A stretch of DNA of 64,000 nt. It comes from Primulina eburnea (Eukaryota > Streptophyta > Magnoliopsida > Lamiales > Gesneriaceae). Made by a program: the position numbers and the translations under genes. Below are positions 45,879 to 56,655 of this stretch, piece after piece. The stretch's first letter is position 1, and the number at the start of each line of letters is the position of its first letter. The notes under the pieces are model-generated. The model had not been told where the DNA came from. It did no database searches and worked only from the letters and a program-made list of their open reading frames with translations. Location: contig NC_133101.1 in the NCBI RefSeq assembly GCF_022965805.1, positions 19,625,054 through 19,689,053 on the forward strand, given 5' to 3'.

Positions 45879-48861
45879 TGTAGAACCCGTAATTAGACTG
45901 CGTACAAGCCATGCATAATTCTAGTATTTTAAATTAAATTGACTTCATTGCATGCATATTTAAATGATTTTCTTTGAAGTTAATTATTTTAGCCAGCAGT
46001 TTAATTATATTCTTTTCAGTTAATTCAGTGAGGCCGGACTGGAGTTGGAGTTTAGAAATAAAATTTAAGACTCAAAAAATATTTCCATAATTTGTTTTAG
46101 CTAGCAAGTAAGTTAATTTAAGTTATTTAGAAGGTTTAAGGAATTATTTAAATAAGTTGAGATAACAAGTAAATAGAGTTCATTAATTTATTTCCTTAAT
46201 TCTTTAAAATATTTAATGAGTATATAAAACACTAAAGAATTAAAATACAATATTTAAGAAATATTTTCCCTCCTCTTTTATTAAAATTTTCGGCCACCCT
46301 CATTGTCTAGATAATTCATTTGCCAACTCTCCACCTTTAACCCTTTCTTTGTATTTAATTTAATAAGATAATCTTTCAAGTTTTAGCACCATTTAATTAT
46401 CTAATTAGCATTATCCTATCCTAGTCTAGCATGAAAAATAATCGGCCACCCCACCTTAACAAACACCCATAAAAGATTTGATAGCAAACAATAATTCCAA
46501 ATTCAAAGAGGGAGACTCCCTTTGTATCCCTTTATTAGTGGATCTCCCCTCACTCTCCTATCTACCATTTTCCCTCCCCCATGACCAAAATTCAGAGAGT
46601 TTTAGAGTAGAAATTTCGTGATCTTCATATCTAGAGCAAGAGAGAAAGAAATCGAGAGCAAGAAAGGTAGAAAAGAAAGCGTTCCACTCCTCCGCGTCGA
46701 ATCGTTTCATTCGTTTTCTTCTTTCAAAAACGAACCAGGCATGTATATATTTATATTTCTCTTCAATCAAGTCGTACTATGATTTTTAAACACTACATGA
46801 TCACGATTTTCAACCCCAAAACCGAAATTTACAGCAAACTTTTGAGAAAAAAATTCTGCACAGATTTGTTCTATTCTTGTTTCACGTTTGGGAATGTTCC
46901 TTCCAGATTTCAGGGGTGGCTCGTTCCAGGGGCTCGAAGCTACATATAGACATGTATTAGGACATGTTAGGGCCATGATAGATCGTGGGTTTCAGTTCCA
47001 TACACGCTGGAGCGATCTGTGACAGCAACCTCCCCATAAGTGCAAAAATCTTGTTCGAAATCTTTATTGTGCTGTCAAAGGGGAAGCTTGCTGGTCTTGG
47101 CTGCCCTAGGGGATATATCCATGATCAGAACCTCTCCTTGACACATCTAGGACGTGACCAAGATGCCCTTTGATGGCTTGGTTCACGGTCCCCTTGGTTT
47201 TTTAAAAAAAGAAACACAGTCCCCCCCCCCTCGGTTTCATTTTTCTGGTTTTGTGTGTGTGAGTTGGTGTTCGCCCTTGTGGTGTTGCTTGGATCTTGGT
47301 TGGATTCTAGCCCTTAACCATGGTTCACTCAATACCCCTGGATGTCTAGATTGAGCCATGGTCAATCAAATGGCCAATGGAACGACGAAAGGCAGCAAGA
47401 AACCGATGCATGTCAGCACAGATTTTTGGACGCTCGGATGCAAGCTTCGGGTGTCACAGGGTTGGCTTGGATTGTGGCTGGCCTAGGGCCCTTAGCCATG
47501 GTCCAAACCATTCCTTAGGATGTTGGTAAGAGCCTCTGGTCGGTGGTTCAAGCCCTAATGGCCGGTAGTCTCGAAAACGACGCAACAAAAGAGAGACGCA
47601 GCTGCTGTAATTTTCTTGATAGCAAGCACGTCGCGGTTCAGAGGCATTGTTTGAGTTTTTGGTTGGGTTTTAGCCTATGGCCTTGGATTGGACAGTGCCT
47701 CATCAAGTTAGGAAGGTCATGTTTTTTACCGTTTGTGATTCGGATCATTTTTGAGGTCGTACAAGAATTTACGGTGCGATGTGCCAAATTGACTCTCGAA
47801 AGAGCGTTTCATGTTTTGGCCTCCATTCACCTAGATTTCGACCCTCACTATTTTAGGAGCAAAAAAATTCATCATTTTAAGCGTATTTTAATCATGACTA
47901 TACGTTGGTTCAGTGTTGGTTCGGGTTGGTTCGGAGTCATGATTAAATACGAAGTCGTTAGACGTAATTGTCGCATTTTCGAACTTAGTTGCATAGTTTG
48001 GTCAAGTAAAAGCTATTTCATATTTTTCATGACATATTTAGGTTGCAGCGAGCCTGGGAACGATCCATTCCAGTTGGTAAAATAGTACAGGATATTTCAG
48101 TATGCAATTTAATTATATTACGTGCATGAATATAGAAAATTATTATTTTTTAGATTTATGTGATATTGCTTGTGGTCAATTCACTATTATGGGAGCATTA
48201 TTTTACCCTATCGCAAGTGACTGATCAGTTCAATTGGGTACCACCCGGTTGCCAGTGACCGATCAGTTCAGTTTGATACTCCCCCGGTAGCCAGTTACCG
48301 ACCAGTTCAGTTCAGTGCAGAGGCCACATTCGTAGACCATAATCTCAACAAAAAATTATTATATTTTAATTCAGTACAGGGCTCCAAGGAGCAAACATTT
48401 TTACTGTGATTTTTCAGTTCAGTTATGCACGTATTATAATTGCTCAGTACAAGTTATTTTCAGTATGCCTCATGACACGATATTTTATCACATGCAAATT
48501 TTACTATAGTATTTACTCGTTATCTACGATATATGCATGCTGAGTCTTTAGGCTCACTAGACTTGATTGTTGTAGGTACCGATGAGGTCAGGGCCGAGGG
48601 CGGGAACCAGTGAACCAGCTTGGGTCGGCAGTAGTGGCACCCGAGGACCTCAGTTCAGCATTTATTATTTTATCAAACGATTTTTATTAGTTGTTGGATA
48701 TTCTTAAATTGTTATTTCGCCAACAAATATTTTCTTCCGCTGCCATTTTGAATATCAAACTTTGTTTATCGGTTTAATTATGAATGAGGCATTTTAATTA
48801 TTTAAAAAGAAAAAATTTAATTTTCCGCAAATTTTCAAGCAAGGATTTTCGGGCCTTTACA
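45879..48861 (+). repeat. Element D 3' LTR
   Basis: Matches the 5' LTR over its whole length with scattered substitutions and small indels. It ends CCTTTACA, followed by the ATTTG duplication. The frames at 46558-48085 are LTR sequence, not genes. Confidence 0.92.
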
Positions 48862-48866
48862 ATTTG

Positions 48867-48926
48867 CAGTACTAATATACTTAAAAAAAGATAGCATTTA
48901 CATATATGTGTAATATCATGATCTTG
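48867..48926. repeat. Host tandem repeat, middle part between D and E
   Basis: 60 bp with CAGTACTAATATA, a shortened ATATGTGTAATATCATG stretch and ATCTTGG. It continues the array left of D (after ACAATTAAGACTATTTG) and right of E, showing that D and E inserted about 70 bp apart into the same repeat. Confidence 0.75.
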
Positions 48927-49552
48927 GTTCATGTAAAGGCCTAAAAATTAGTATTTGAAAATGTGCGGAAAATTAAAAATTTTCTTTTTAAATAATTAAA
49001 ATGTCTCATTCATAAGATAAACTGATAAATAATGTTTGATATTAAAAATAGCAGCGGAAGAAATTAATGTTTGCAAAATAATAACCTAAAATAATTCAAC
49101 AACATAAAAACTTGGTTTGAATTAAAAATAATAAATGCTGAAATGAGGTCCTCGGTTTCCACTACTGCCGACCCGAGCTAGCTCACTGGTCCCCGCCCTC
49201 AATCCCGACCTCATCAATACCTACAAAAATCAAGTTTAGTGAGTCTAAAGACTCAGCATGCATATATCGTAAATAACAAGTAAATAAATTATAAAATCGC
49301 ATGCAAGTGAAAATATCATGTCATGAGGTGTAACGTAAAATATCATTTCATAAGTAATTATAATACGTGGATAACTGAACTGAAAATCATAAGTGAAAAT
49401 GTTTGCTCCTTGGAGCCCTGTAATGAAATAGCATGTAATAATTATCTGGTGAGATTATGCTCTACGCAAGTGGCCCCTAGACTGGACTGAACTGACCGGT
49501 AAGTGACCACCGGGTGAAGTAATAATCGTCTGATCAGATTAATGCCACAGTA

Positions 49553-50493
49553 TGATGAGAACATGGTTGATCAAGCACCAAAGAAGGCATGGGATTCGTT
49601 GGAGTTGCCCGAAGGACCTATAACGAGAGGACGTAGCAAGAAATTTAAAGAAGCACTTCAAGGATTCATAATGAGCTATCAGGGAAGTCCTACAAATTGG
49701 GTGATTAAATTAGAAGAGCTTGGGGAGCATGTACACAACAATGGAGGTGTTTGGAATGTTATTCAAGTACAAAATGATCATGAAGACAGCAGCTCGAGCG
49801 CCCCCCGTGACAGAAGACGCGCAGCCGCGCGCGCATGACCAAGAAGAACACGCGCAGCCGCGCCACAATTGGCGCAACCGCGCGCCCATCGCGAGTTTTC
49901 GCGCGACCGCGCGTACCAGGCCGATGGGGAGCCAACATGCAGAAACGTGCGCGTCATCGCACGACAAGCCGCGTCACCGCGCGCCCGAGAGTGAACCAAG
50001 GCAGAATGCCGCGCACCCCAGCGCGCGTTCTCGCGCCACCGCGCGCACTTCTGTGTCAAATTTGCTAGTTACTTTATTTAATGCTTTTACACTACTTTTC
50101 TTGTATTTTATTGATTACATAATGTATTGTAAGGGGGATGAACGAAACCAATTCAGATGATATAAGAAATTGCTTGAGTTTTATCTCAACTTTGAAGGCA
50201 AAATTTTGTTCTTCACAAATTAAATCAAACTTATCAAAGATTGTATCTTTGTGGCGTTTTTCGATTGTTCTTGCACGGATTGTCATAGGCTTCGTTCTTT
50301 GAAGGTTCGTTCTTGATTCAATTGTTTTATCGTTGATATTTGTTGCTAAGAATTAATTTCTTAGAGGTGAAAATCACAAATCGTTACTTGTTTCAAAAGA
50401 TCGGGACAACATAATCGATCCTTGTTTGTTATTGAGTTGAGGGTGCGATTTCGATAATCGTGTTTGCTTCTCATCGTACTCGGATTCGTATCA
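49553..50493 (+). repeat. Element F 5' LTR (941 bp)
   Basis: Its first 286 bp repeat the C-terminal coding sequence of pol (open frame to a stop at 49836-49838). Then comes a very CpG-rich block (about 49797-50050), then an AT-rich part with TTGTATTTTATTGATTACATAATG, and a 3' part ending TTCGTATCA. Confidence 0.9.
49797..50050. repeat. CpG-rich GCGC block in the F LTRs
   Basis: Irregular repetition of GCGCGACCGCGCG, CGCGCAGCCGCGC and similar words. The 3' LTR copy (about 55915-56215) is longer by about 40 bp, with one more such unit near 56040-56080. It stands out sharply from the AT-rich surroundings, and the CpGs remain largely intact. Confidence 0.75.
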
Positions 50494-50495
50494 TT

Positions 50496-50512
50496 TGGTA
50501 TCAAAGCTTAGG
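50496..50512 (+). other. Primer-binding site of element F
   Basis: TGGTATCAAAGCTTAGG starts two bases after the 5' LTR. It has one mismatch within the 12-base Met-tRNA-type core. Confidence 0.8.
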
Positions 50513-51116
50513 TTCATTGAATTCAAGTAAGTTATTTTGTTATTAAATTCTAGATCTGTGTTATTTCTTCGTTCTGTGTCAGATCTGCGTTATCCTTTCG
50601 TTTCTGTTAGAAAACAAAAACAAAAATTCGTTTCTGTTTCAGATCTGTGTTATATTGTTGTTTCTATTGTCATATCTATCAAAAACAAAAACAAAAATTC
50701 GTTCTGTATCAAATCTGTGTTATCTTTTCGTTTCGGTTTCCAGATCTTTGTTATTATTTGTTCTTCCTTAAAATCTGTGTTATTTTCTATCATTCTTCGT
50801 CATTCTTGAATCTAGAATTTTCGAAAATTTGGTTATCGTTGTTCTTGTTTATGTGCAATCCAAGTGAGACAGTTGCAAGTGTTCACAAGTTGAATTTTGT
50901 CAGTTTGATATAAAAATATAAAGAATTAAGCACACCTTTGAGAGAACTATCAAACTTGAGTGAAAAATATTTGAGTGCGAGTGTTATTTCTTTGGAGTGA
51001 TTGTGAGAATTTGGGTGAGGAATATCTTTTATTTTTACTAACGTTTTATTACAGGTATAAAATCTGAAAGTAAAATGGAGAGGGAAGTAGGATAAGGTTC
51101 GAATCAGAGGTTGTCT
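50513..51116. other. Untranslated leader of element F
   Basis: A T-rich noncoding leader of about 600 bp with repeated AGATCTGTGTTAT and AAACAAAAACAAAAATTCG words, about four rounds between 50550 and 50790. I see no gene. A T-rich tract ending TTTTATTACAG at about 51055 resembles a 3' splice site. Confidence 0.5.
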
Positions 51117-52205
51117 ATGGAAGCGTTATTTGGGCATTTTAGTAAAATGTTGAGGACCGAGTTGAGGACCGAATTGAATCCTTTATATGATTGGATGGAT
51201 AGGCTTGAGGTTAGCACCAGTGAAAATAAATCTAAGCCTACAGGTTTGGGTACAGTTGAAGAAGAAGATGATGAATATGATTTGGGTGTAGAAGAGGAAA
51301 GTCAAAACGAGAACTGGGGTAGAAGTGGAAGAGGTAGAGGAGGATTTGGTAGGGGAAGAAGAGAAGCCTTACGGGGTAGGTACAATGATGAGAATAAGGA
51401 AGATAATAACATAGGTAGTATTAAGATGAAAATTCCGTCGTTCAATGGTAAGTCGGACCCTGAGGCTTATTTAGAATGGGAAAAGCGAGTTGAATTCGTA
51501 TTTGACTGTCATCATTATTCCGAACAAATAAAGGTTAGGTTGGCCGTGGTTGAATTTGTTGCTTATGCACTTATTTGGTGGGATCAATTAGTGACCACTA
51601 AAAGAAGATGCAATGAGCGACCTATAGAAACTTGGACTGAAATGAAGAGCGTAATGAGGAAGAGGTTTGTACAAAATCACTACTATAGAGAAATGTTTAA
51701 GAAGTTACAAACTTTGAGACAGGGTGTGAAGAGTGTTGAGGACTACTATAAAGAGTTGGAAGTAGTCATGATAAGAGCAAACATAGAAGAGGATAATGAA
51801 GCTACTATGGCTCGTTTCTTGTGTGGTTTGAACAGGGAAATTCAAGACCAAGTGGAGCTTAGACATTACTTGGATCTAGATGAAATGGTGCAGATGGCGA
51901 TAAAAGTGGAGCAACAACTCAAGAGGAGAGGAGTTGGTCGTACCACACAATCTGGGAGTACCTCAACACCTTGGCGTTCCAACGTTGTTAAACGTGAAGA
52001 AAGCAAGGTAGTGGTCAAACCCAAAGTGGATATTAAACAGGAGACGCCTAAGCAGGGAGTGCAAGGTAAACCTGAAACTCCTATTAATCGTTCTAGAGAT
52101 ATTAAATGTTTTAGGTGTCAAGGAATTGGTCATATTGCTAGCCAATGTCCCAATAAAAGGGTGATGGTGTTGAATAATTATGGGGAGTATGAATATATCT
52201 CATAG
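51117..52205 (+). CDS. gag: Element F gag
   Basis: An open frame of 362 codons from ATG 51117. An acidic stretch is followed by an Arg/Gly-rich segment (about residues 70-100, GRGRGGFGRGRR) and the gag core (KIPSFNGKSDPEAYLEWEK, near 51430). The single complete zinc knuckle CFRCQGIGHIASQC is at 52107-52148. The frame ends at TAG 52203-52205. Protease-pol continues from about 52180 in the +1 frame, and joining needs one base change in the acidic linker. CRM elements normally have a single gag-pol ORF, so I read this as a mutation and not programmed frameshifting. Confidence 0.88.
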   Translation: MEALFGHFSKMLRTELRTELNPLYDWMDRLEVSTSENKSKPTGLGTVEEEDDEYDLGVEEESQNENWGRSGRGRGGFGRGRREALRGRYNDENKEDNNIGSIKMKIPSFNGKSDPEAYLEWEKRVEFVFDCHHYSEQIKVRLAVVEFVAYALIWWDQLVTTKRRCNERPIETWTEMKSVMRKRFVQNHYYREMFKKLQTLRQGVKSVEDYYKELEVVMIRANIEEDNEATMARFLCGLNREIQDQVELRHYLDLDEMVQMAIKVEQQLKRRGVGRTTQSGSTSTPWRSNVVKREESKVVVKPKVDIKQETPKQGVQGKPETPINRSRDIKCFRCQGIGHIASQCPNKRVMVLNNYGEYEYIS

Positions 52206-53997
52206 TGAGGGAGATGATGGAGAGGATGAAGATGAGATGCCTGCATTAGAGGATCCTGATGAGGGATATGAGACAGTTGTAGGTGAGGCATTAGTGACTA
52301 GGCGTATCATGAATACCCAAGTCAAGGAAGATGAGACTAACCAAAGGGAAAAATTGTTCCATACTAGGTGTTTTGTAAATGGCAAAGTTTGCAACATTAT
52401 TATAGATGGAGGGAGTTGTAGCAATGTGGCTAGTTGTGAGATGGTAGAGAAGTTGATCTTACCTACTTTAAAACATCCTCAACCATATAAGCTACAGTGG
52501 TTTAATGACTGTGCTGAAGTGAAAGTGAACAAACAAGTTATGGTTGCATTTTCAATTGGAAAGTATATTGATGAGGTGTTGTGTGATGTGGTACCAATGC
52601 ATGCTTGTCATATATTGTTAGGGAGACCATGGAAATATGATAGACAAGTGACACATGATGGGTTTAAAAATAGATATTCATTTGTCCTAAATAAAGAACC
52701 CATTGTTTTACTTCCTTTGTCTCCAAAACAAATCATGGAGGATCAACGTGAAAAGAAAAAAAGAGATGAGGCCGAAAGAATGAGCGAAAAGAAAAGTGAG
52801 ATGGCCCTTGAAAAGAAAAATGAAATGGCTAAAAATAAAAGTGATAAAAAAATTGAGATAGCCATGCAAAAGAAAAATGAGGAAAAAGAAAATGAGAGGA
52901 AAGATGCCAAGAAAAAAATGTACATGGCACAAAAGAGTGAGATGAAACAATTGTTGCACACACGTGATACACTTGTGTTGATTCTTTACAAAGAGATTCT
53001 CTTTAACACAAGTGATATAGCCGGAAATCTTCCGAGCATTGTTGTTTCTCTTTTGCAGGAGTTTGATGATATATTTCCGGAGGAGCTACCTCAAGGAATA
53101 CCACCATTGAGGGGGATTGAGCACCAAATTGATTTTGTGCCCGGAAGTGCATTTCCAAATCGTCCCGCTAATAGAAGCAATCCGGAGGAAACTAAGGAAC
53201 TTCAACGGCAGGTAAGTGAGTTATTAGATAGGGATTTTGTGCGTGAGTCCATGTCTCCTTGTGCTGTACCTGTTTTATTAGTTCTCAAGAAAGATGGATC
53301 ATGGCGAATGTGTGTGGATTGTAGGGCAATTAATAATATAACCATCAAGTATAGGCATCCTATACCTAGACTAGATGATATGTTAGATGAGTTGCATGGT
53401 GCATGTATTTTTAGTAAGATTGATTTGAAGAGTGGTTATCACCAGATTCGAATGAGGGAAGATGATGAATGGAAAACAACATTTAAAACAAAATATGGGT
53501 TATATGAGTGGATGGTAATTCCTTTTGGTTTAACTAACGCTCCTAGTACCTTTATGAGGTTGATGAATCATGTTTTGCGTGCTTACATAGGAAAATTTGT
53601 TGTGATTTATTTTGATGATATTCTTTTGTATAGCAAAGATTTGGATGAGCATGTTAAACATTTAAGACTTGTACTGATAACACTTAGGGATGAACACTTA
53701 TATGCTAATCTTAAGAAATGTGATGTTTGTACAACCAAATTGGTGTTTCTTGGATTTGTTGTAAGTTCACAGGGGATACAAGTCGATGAAGACAAGGTAA
53801 GTGCTATTCGAGATTGGCCAACACCTGCTAATGTTAGTCAAGTTCGAAGCTTTCATGGTCTTGCAAGCTTCTATAGGAGGTTTGTAAAAGATTTTAGCAC
53901 ACTGGCGGCACCAATGACGGCGGTGATTAAGAAGAACGTTCCATTTCATTGGGGCGAGGAGAAAGAGAAGTCTTTTAATATTATTAAAAAAAATTAA
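52206..53997 (+). pseudogene. pol: Element F protease and reverse transcriptase
   Basis: Protease with D-G-G-S at about 52405 (IIDGGSCSNVAS) and the closing ILLGRPW (about 52613). A long Lys/Glu/Met repeat linker follows (about 52738-52945), built on EKKNEMA-like units. RT from FPEELPQGIPP (about 53080) has MCVDCRAIN with Cys in place of the usual Tyr, and catalytic YFDD (53614-53619). The frame ends at TAA 53995-53997 after a run of eight A, which looks like a homopolymer frameshift at the RT and RNase H boundary. Confidence 0.88.
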
Positions 53998-55670
53998 TTA
54001 ATGCGCCTTTACTTGTTTTACCTGATTTTTCTCATACTTTTGAAATTGAATGTGATGCTTCAGGTGTAGGTATTGGTGGAGTTTTTATTCAAGGAGGACG
54101 ACCAGTGGCATACTTTAGTGAGAAGCTCAATGGAGCAGCGTTGAACTATCCGACATATGACAAGGAATTGTACGCTCTTGTGAGGACTTTGGAGATGTGG
54201 CAACACTACTTGAGCCTAAGGAGTCTGTGATTCATACGGATCATGAGTCTCTAAAGTACCTTAGGGGACAACAGAAGTTGAACAAGCGGCATGCTAAGTG
54301 GGTGGCGTTCATTGAAACATTTCCCTACATAATCAAGTACAAACAAGATAAAGATAATGTAGTGGCCGATGCACTATCACGGAGGTACGTATTAATCTCT
54401 ACCTTGGATTCAAAGATTTTGGGATTTGAACATGTAAAAGAGTTGTATGTGATGGATGAAGACTTTAAGGAGATATTTGAAACATGTATGCATGGTCCAC
54501 ATGACAAATTTTATTTGCATAATGGTTTCTTATTTAGAGAAGATAGATTGTGCATTCCTAAATCATCAATTCGTGAATTACTTGTAAGGGAAGCACTTGG
54601 TGGTGGTTTGATGGGGCATTTTGGTGTGGCTAAAACTTTGAGTTGTTTGCATGAGCATTTCTATTGGCCACATATGAAACGTGATGTTGAGCGTGTTTGT
54701 GAAAAATGCATTACTTGTAGACAAGCTAAGTCTAGAACACAACCAAATGGATTGTATACACCACTTCCTGTTCGTAGTGAACCTTGGATTAATATTTCTA
54801 TGGACTTTTTTTTAGGTTTACCGAGGACTAAGAAGGGGAGGGATTCAATATTTGTTGTTGTTGATAGATTTTCTAAAATGGCACATTTTATTGCTTGTAA
54901 CAAAACTGATGATGCATCAAACATTGCGGATTTGTTCTTTAAGGAAGTCGTTAGGTTGCATGGTATGCCTAGGACTATCGTTTTTGATCGTGATGTTAAA
55001 TTCTTGAGTTACTTTTGGAAAACTTTGTGGGCTAAACTTGGCACGAAACTGATGTTTTCTACTACATGTCATCCTCAAACGGATGGACAAACTGAAGTTG
55101 TTAATAGGACTATAGGAACACTTTTGCGTGCTATTCTTAAAAAGAACTTAAAGAATTGGGAAGATTGTTTGCCATTTGTTGAGTTTGCTTATAATCGTTG
55201 TGTGCATTCTACTACAAATTTTTCGCCATTTGAGATTGTTTATGGTTTTAATCCTTTGACTCCGTTGGATTTGATGTCTTTACCTGTGAGTGAAAGGTTG
55301 AATCTGGATGGCAAAAAGAAAGCTGAATTTGTTAGGAGCTTGCATGAGAAGGTCAAGGAAAATATCGAGAAGAAGAATTTACAATATACAAAGCAAGCCA
55401 ACAAGGGAAGGAAAAAGATTGGTTTTGAAAAAAGAGATTGGGTGTGGTTGCACTAAGGAAGGAAAGATTTCCAGAGAAGCGACGTTCAAAGCTCCTACCT
55501 AGGGGTGATGGACCATTTCAAGTGATTGAAAGGATCAACGACAATGCATATAAACTTGATCTACCAGGTGAGTATAATGTCAGTTCTACTTTTAATGCTA
55601 GTGATCTTTCGTTGTTTGATGTAGGAGATGATCAAGATTTGAGGACAAATCATTCTCAAGAAGAGGAGGA
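53998..55670 (+). pseudogene. pol: Element F RNase H and integrase, frameshifted
   Basis: RNase H motifs [10 protein letters not shown] (about 54052) and [11 protein letters not shown] follow in a new frame. Another small deletion near 54214 shifts the frame again, and from there it is open to 55456. That part holds [12 protein letters not shown], the integrase HHCC region (about 54615-54730) and the catalytic residues in [17 protein letters not shown] and [14 protein letters not shown] (about 54795-55130). One base missing near 55453 moves the last part to the frame that runs through GDGPFQVIERINDNAYKLDLPG and into the LTR. No chromodomain is recognisable. Confidence 0.88.
55658..55670 (+). 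other. Polypurine tract of element F, inside coding sequence
   Basis: AAGAAGAGGAGGA directly precedes the TGATGAGAAC of the 3' LTR. It also codes for the Glu-rich EEEDDEN part of pol, so the tract serves two purposes. Confidence 0.8.
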
Positions 55671-56655
55671 TGATGAGAACATGGTTGATCAAGCACCAAA
55701 GAAGGCATGGGATTCGTTGGAGTTGCCCGAAGGACCTATAACGAGAGGACGTAGCAAGAAATTTAAAGAAGCACTTCAAGGATTCATGATGAGCTATCAG
55801 GGAAGTCCTACAAATTGGGTGATTAAATTAGAAGAGCTTGGGGAGCATGAACACAACAATGGAGGTGTTTGGAATGTTATTCAAATACAAAATGATCATG
55901 ATGACAGCAGCTCGTGCTCCCCCCGCGACAGAAGACGCGCAGCCACGCGCGCATGACCAAGAAGAACACGCGCAGCTGCGCCACAATTGGCGCAAGCGCG
56001 CCCCAGCGCGAGTTTCCGCGCAACCGCGCGTAACAGGCCGAAGCCTGCGCGCCATCGCGCGTCTTTCAGCGCGACCGCGCGCCCGATGGTGAGCCAACAT
56101 GCAGAAACGTGCGCGCCATCGCGCAACAAGCCGCACCACTGCGCGCCCGAGAGTGAACCAAGGCAGAATGCCGCGCGTCCCAGCGCGAGTTCTCGCGCCA
56201 CCGCGCGCACTTCCGTGTCAAATTTGCTAGTTACTTTATTTAATGCTTTTACACTACTTTTCTTGTATTTTATTGATTATATAATGTATTGTAAGGGGGA
56301 TGAACGAAACCAATTCAGATGATATAAGAAATTTCTTGAGTTTTATCTCAACTTTGAAGGCAAAATTTTGTTCTTCACAAATTAAATCAAACTTATCAAA
56401 GATTGTATCTTTGTGGCGTTTGTCGATTTTTCTTGCACGGATTGTCATAGGCTTCGTTCTTTGAAGGTTCGTTCTTGATTCAATTGTTTTATCGTTGATA
56501 TTTGTTGCTAAGAATTAATTTCTTAGAGGTGAAAATCACAAATCGTTACTTGTTTCAAAAGATCGGGACAACATAATCGATCCTTGTTTGTTATTGAGTT
56601 GAGGGTGCGATTTCGATAATCGTGTTTGCTTCTCATCGTACTCGGATTCGTATCA
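55671..56655 (+). repeat. Element F 3' LTR (985 bp) with the C-terminus of pol
   Basis: The first 286 bp carry the C-terminal 95 codons of pol (to TGA 55954-55956), including ELPEGPITRGRSKK and a basic end. Extension of pol into the LTR is known for CRM-lineage elements. The LTR is about 44 bp longer than the 5' copy because of an extra GCGC unit; otherwise the two look nearly identical. Confidence 0.9.

Larger units (their letters stand above)
37947..48861 (+). mobile_element. Element D: Tekay/Del-type element, complete but decayed
   Basis: About 10.9 kb, flanked by a perfect ATTTG duplication (37942-37946 and 48862-48866). LTRs of 2977 and 2983 bp start TGTAGAA and end GGGCCTTTACA. Internal order: Met-tRNA primer site, gag, putative intron, protease, RT, RNase H, integrase, chromodomain-like tail, polypurine tract. 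Frameshifts in gag and integrase and stops at 42036, 45267 and 45471 disable it. In the first 105 bases the two LTRs differ by about five substitutions by eye, so the insertion is not recent. Confidence 0.93.
49553..56655 (+). mobile_element. Element F: CRM-like chromovirus with pol running into the 3' LTR
   Basis: About 7.1 kb, flanked by a perfect CAGTA duplication (49548-49552 and 56656-56660) inside solo LTR E. Short LTRs (941 and 985 bp) start TGATGAGAACATGG and end TTCGTATCA. The zinc knuckle CFRCQGIGHIASQC, the DGGS protease, YFDD RT and a coding end that extends into the LTR fit the CRM (centromeric) lineage. Its LTRs look almost identical apart from an indel of about 40 bp, so it is young, yet pol has three or four frameshifts. 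Confidence 0.9.

Noticed and set aside
52170..52210. Programmed +1 frameshift between gag and pol of element F
   Set aside because: No slippery site or stem is evident, the lineage uses one ORF, and the same element has other plain frameshifts. Mutation is simpler.
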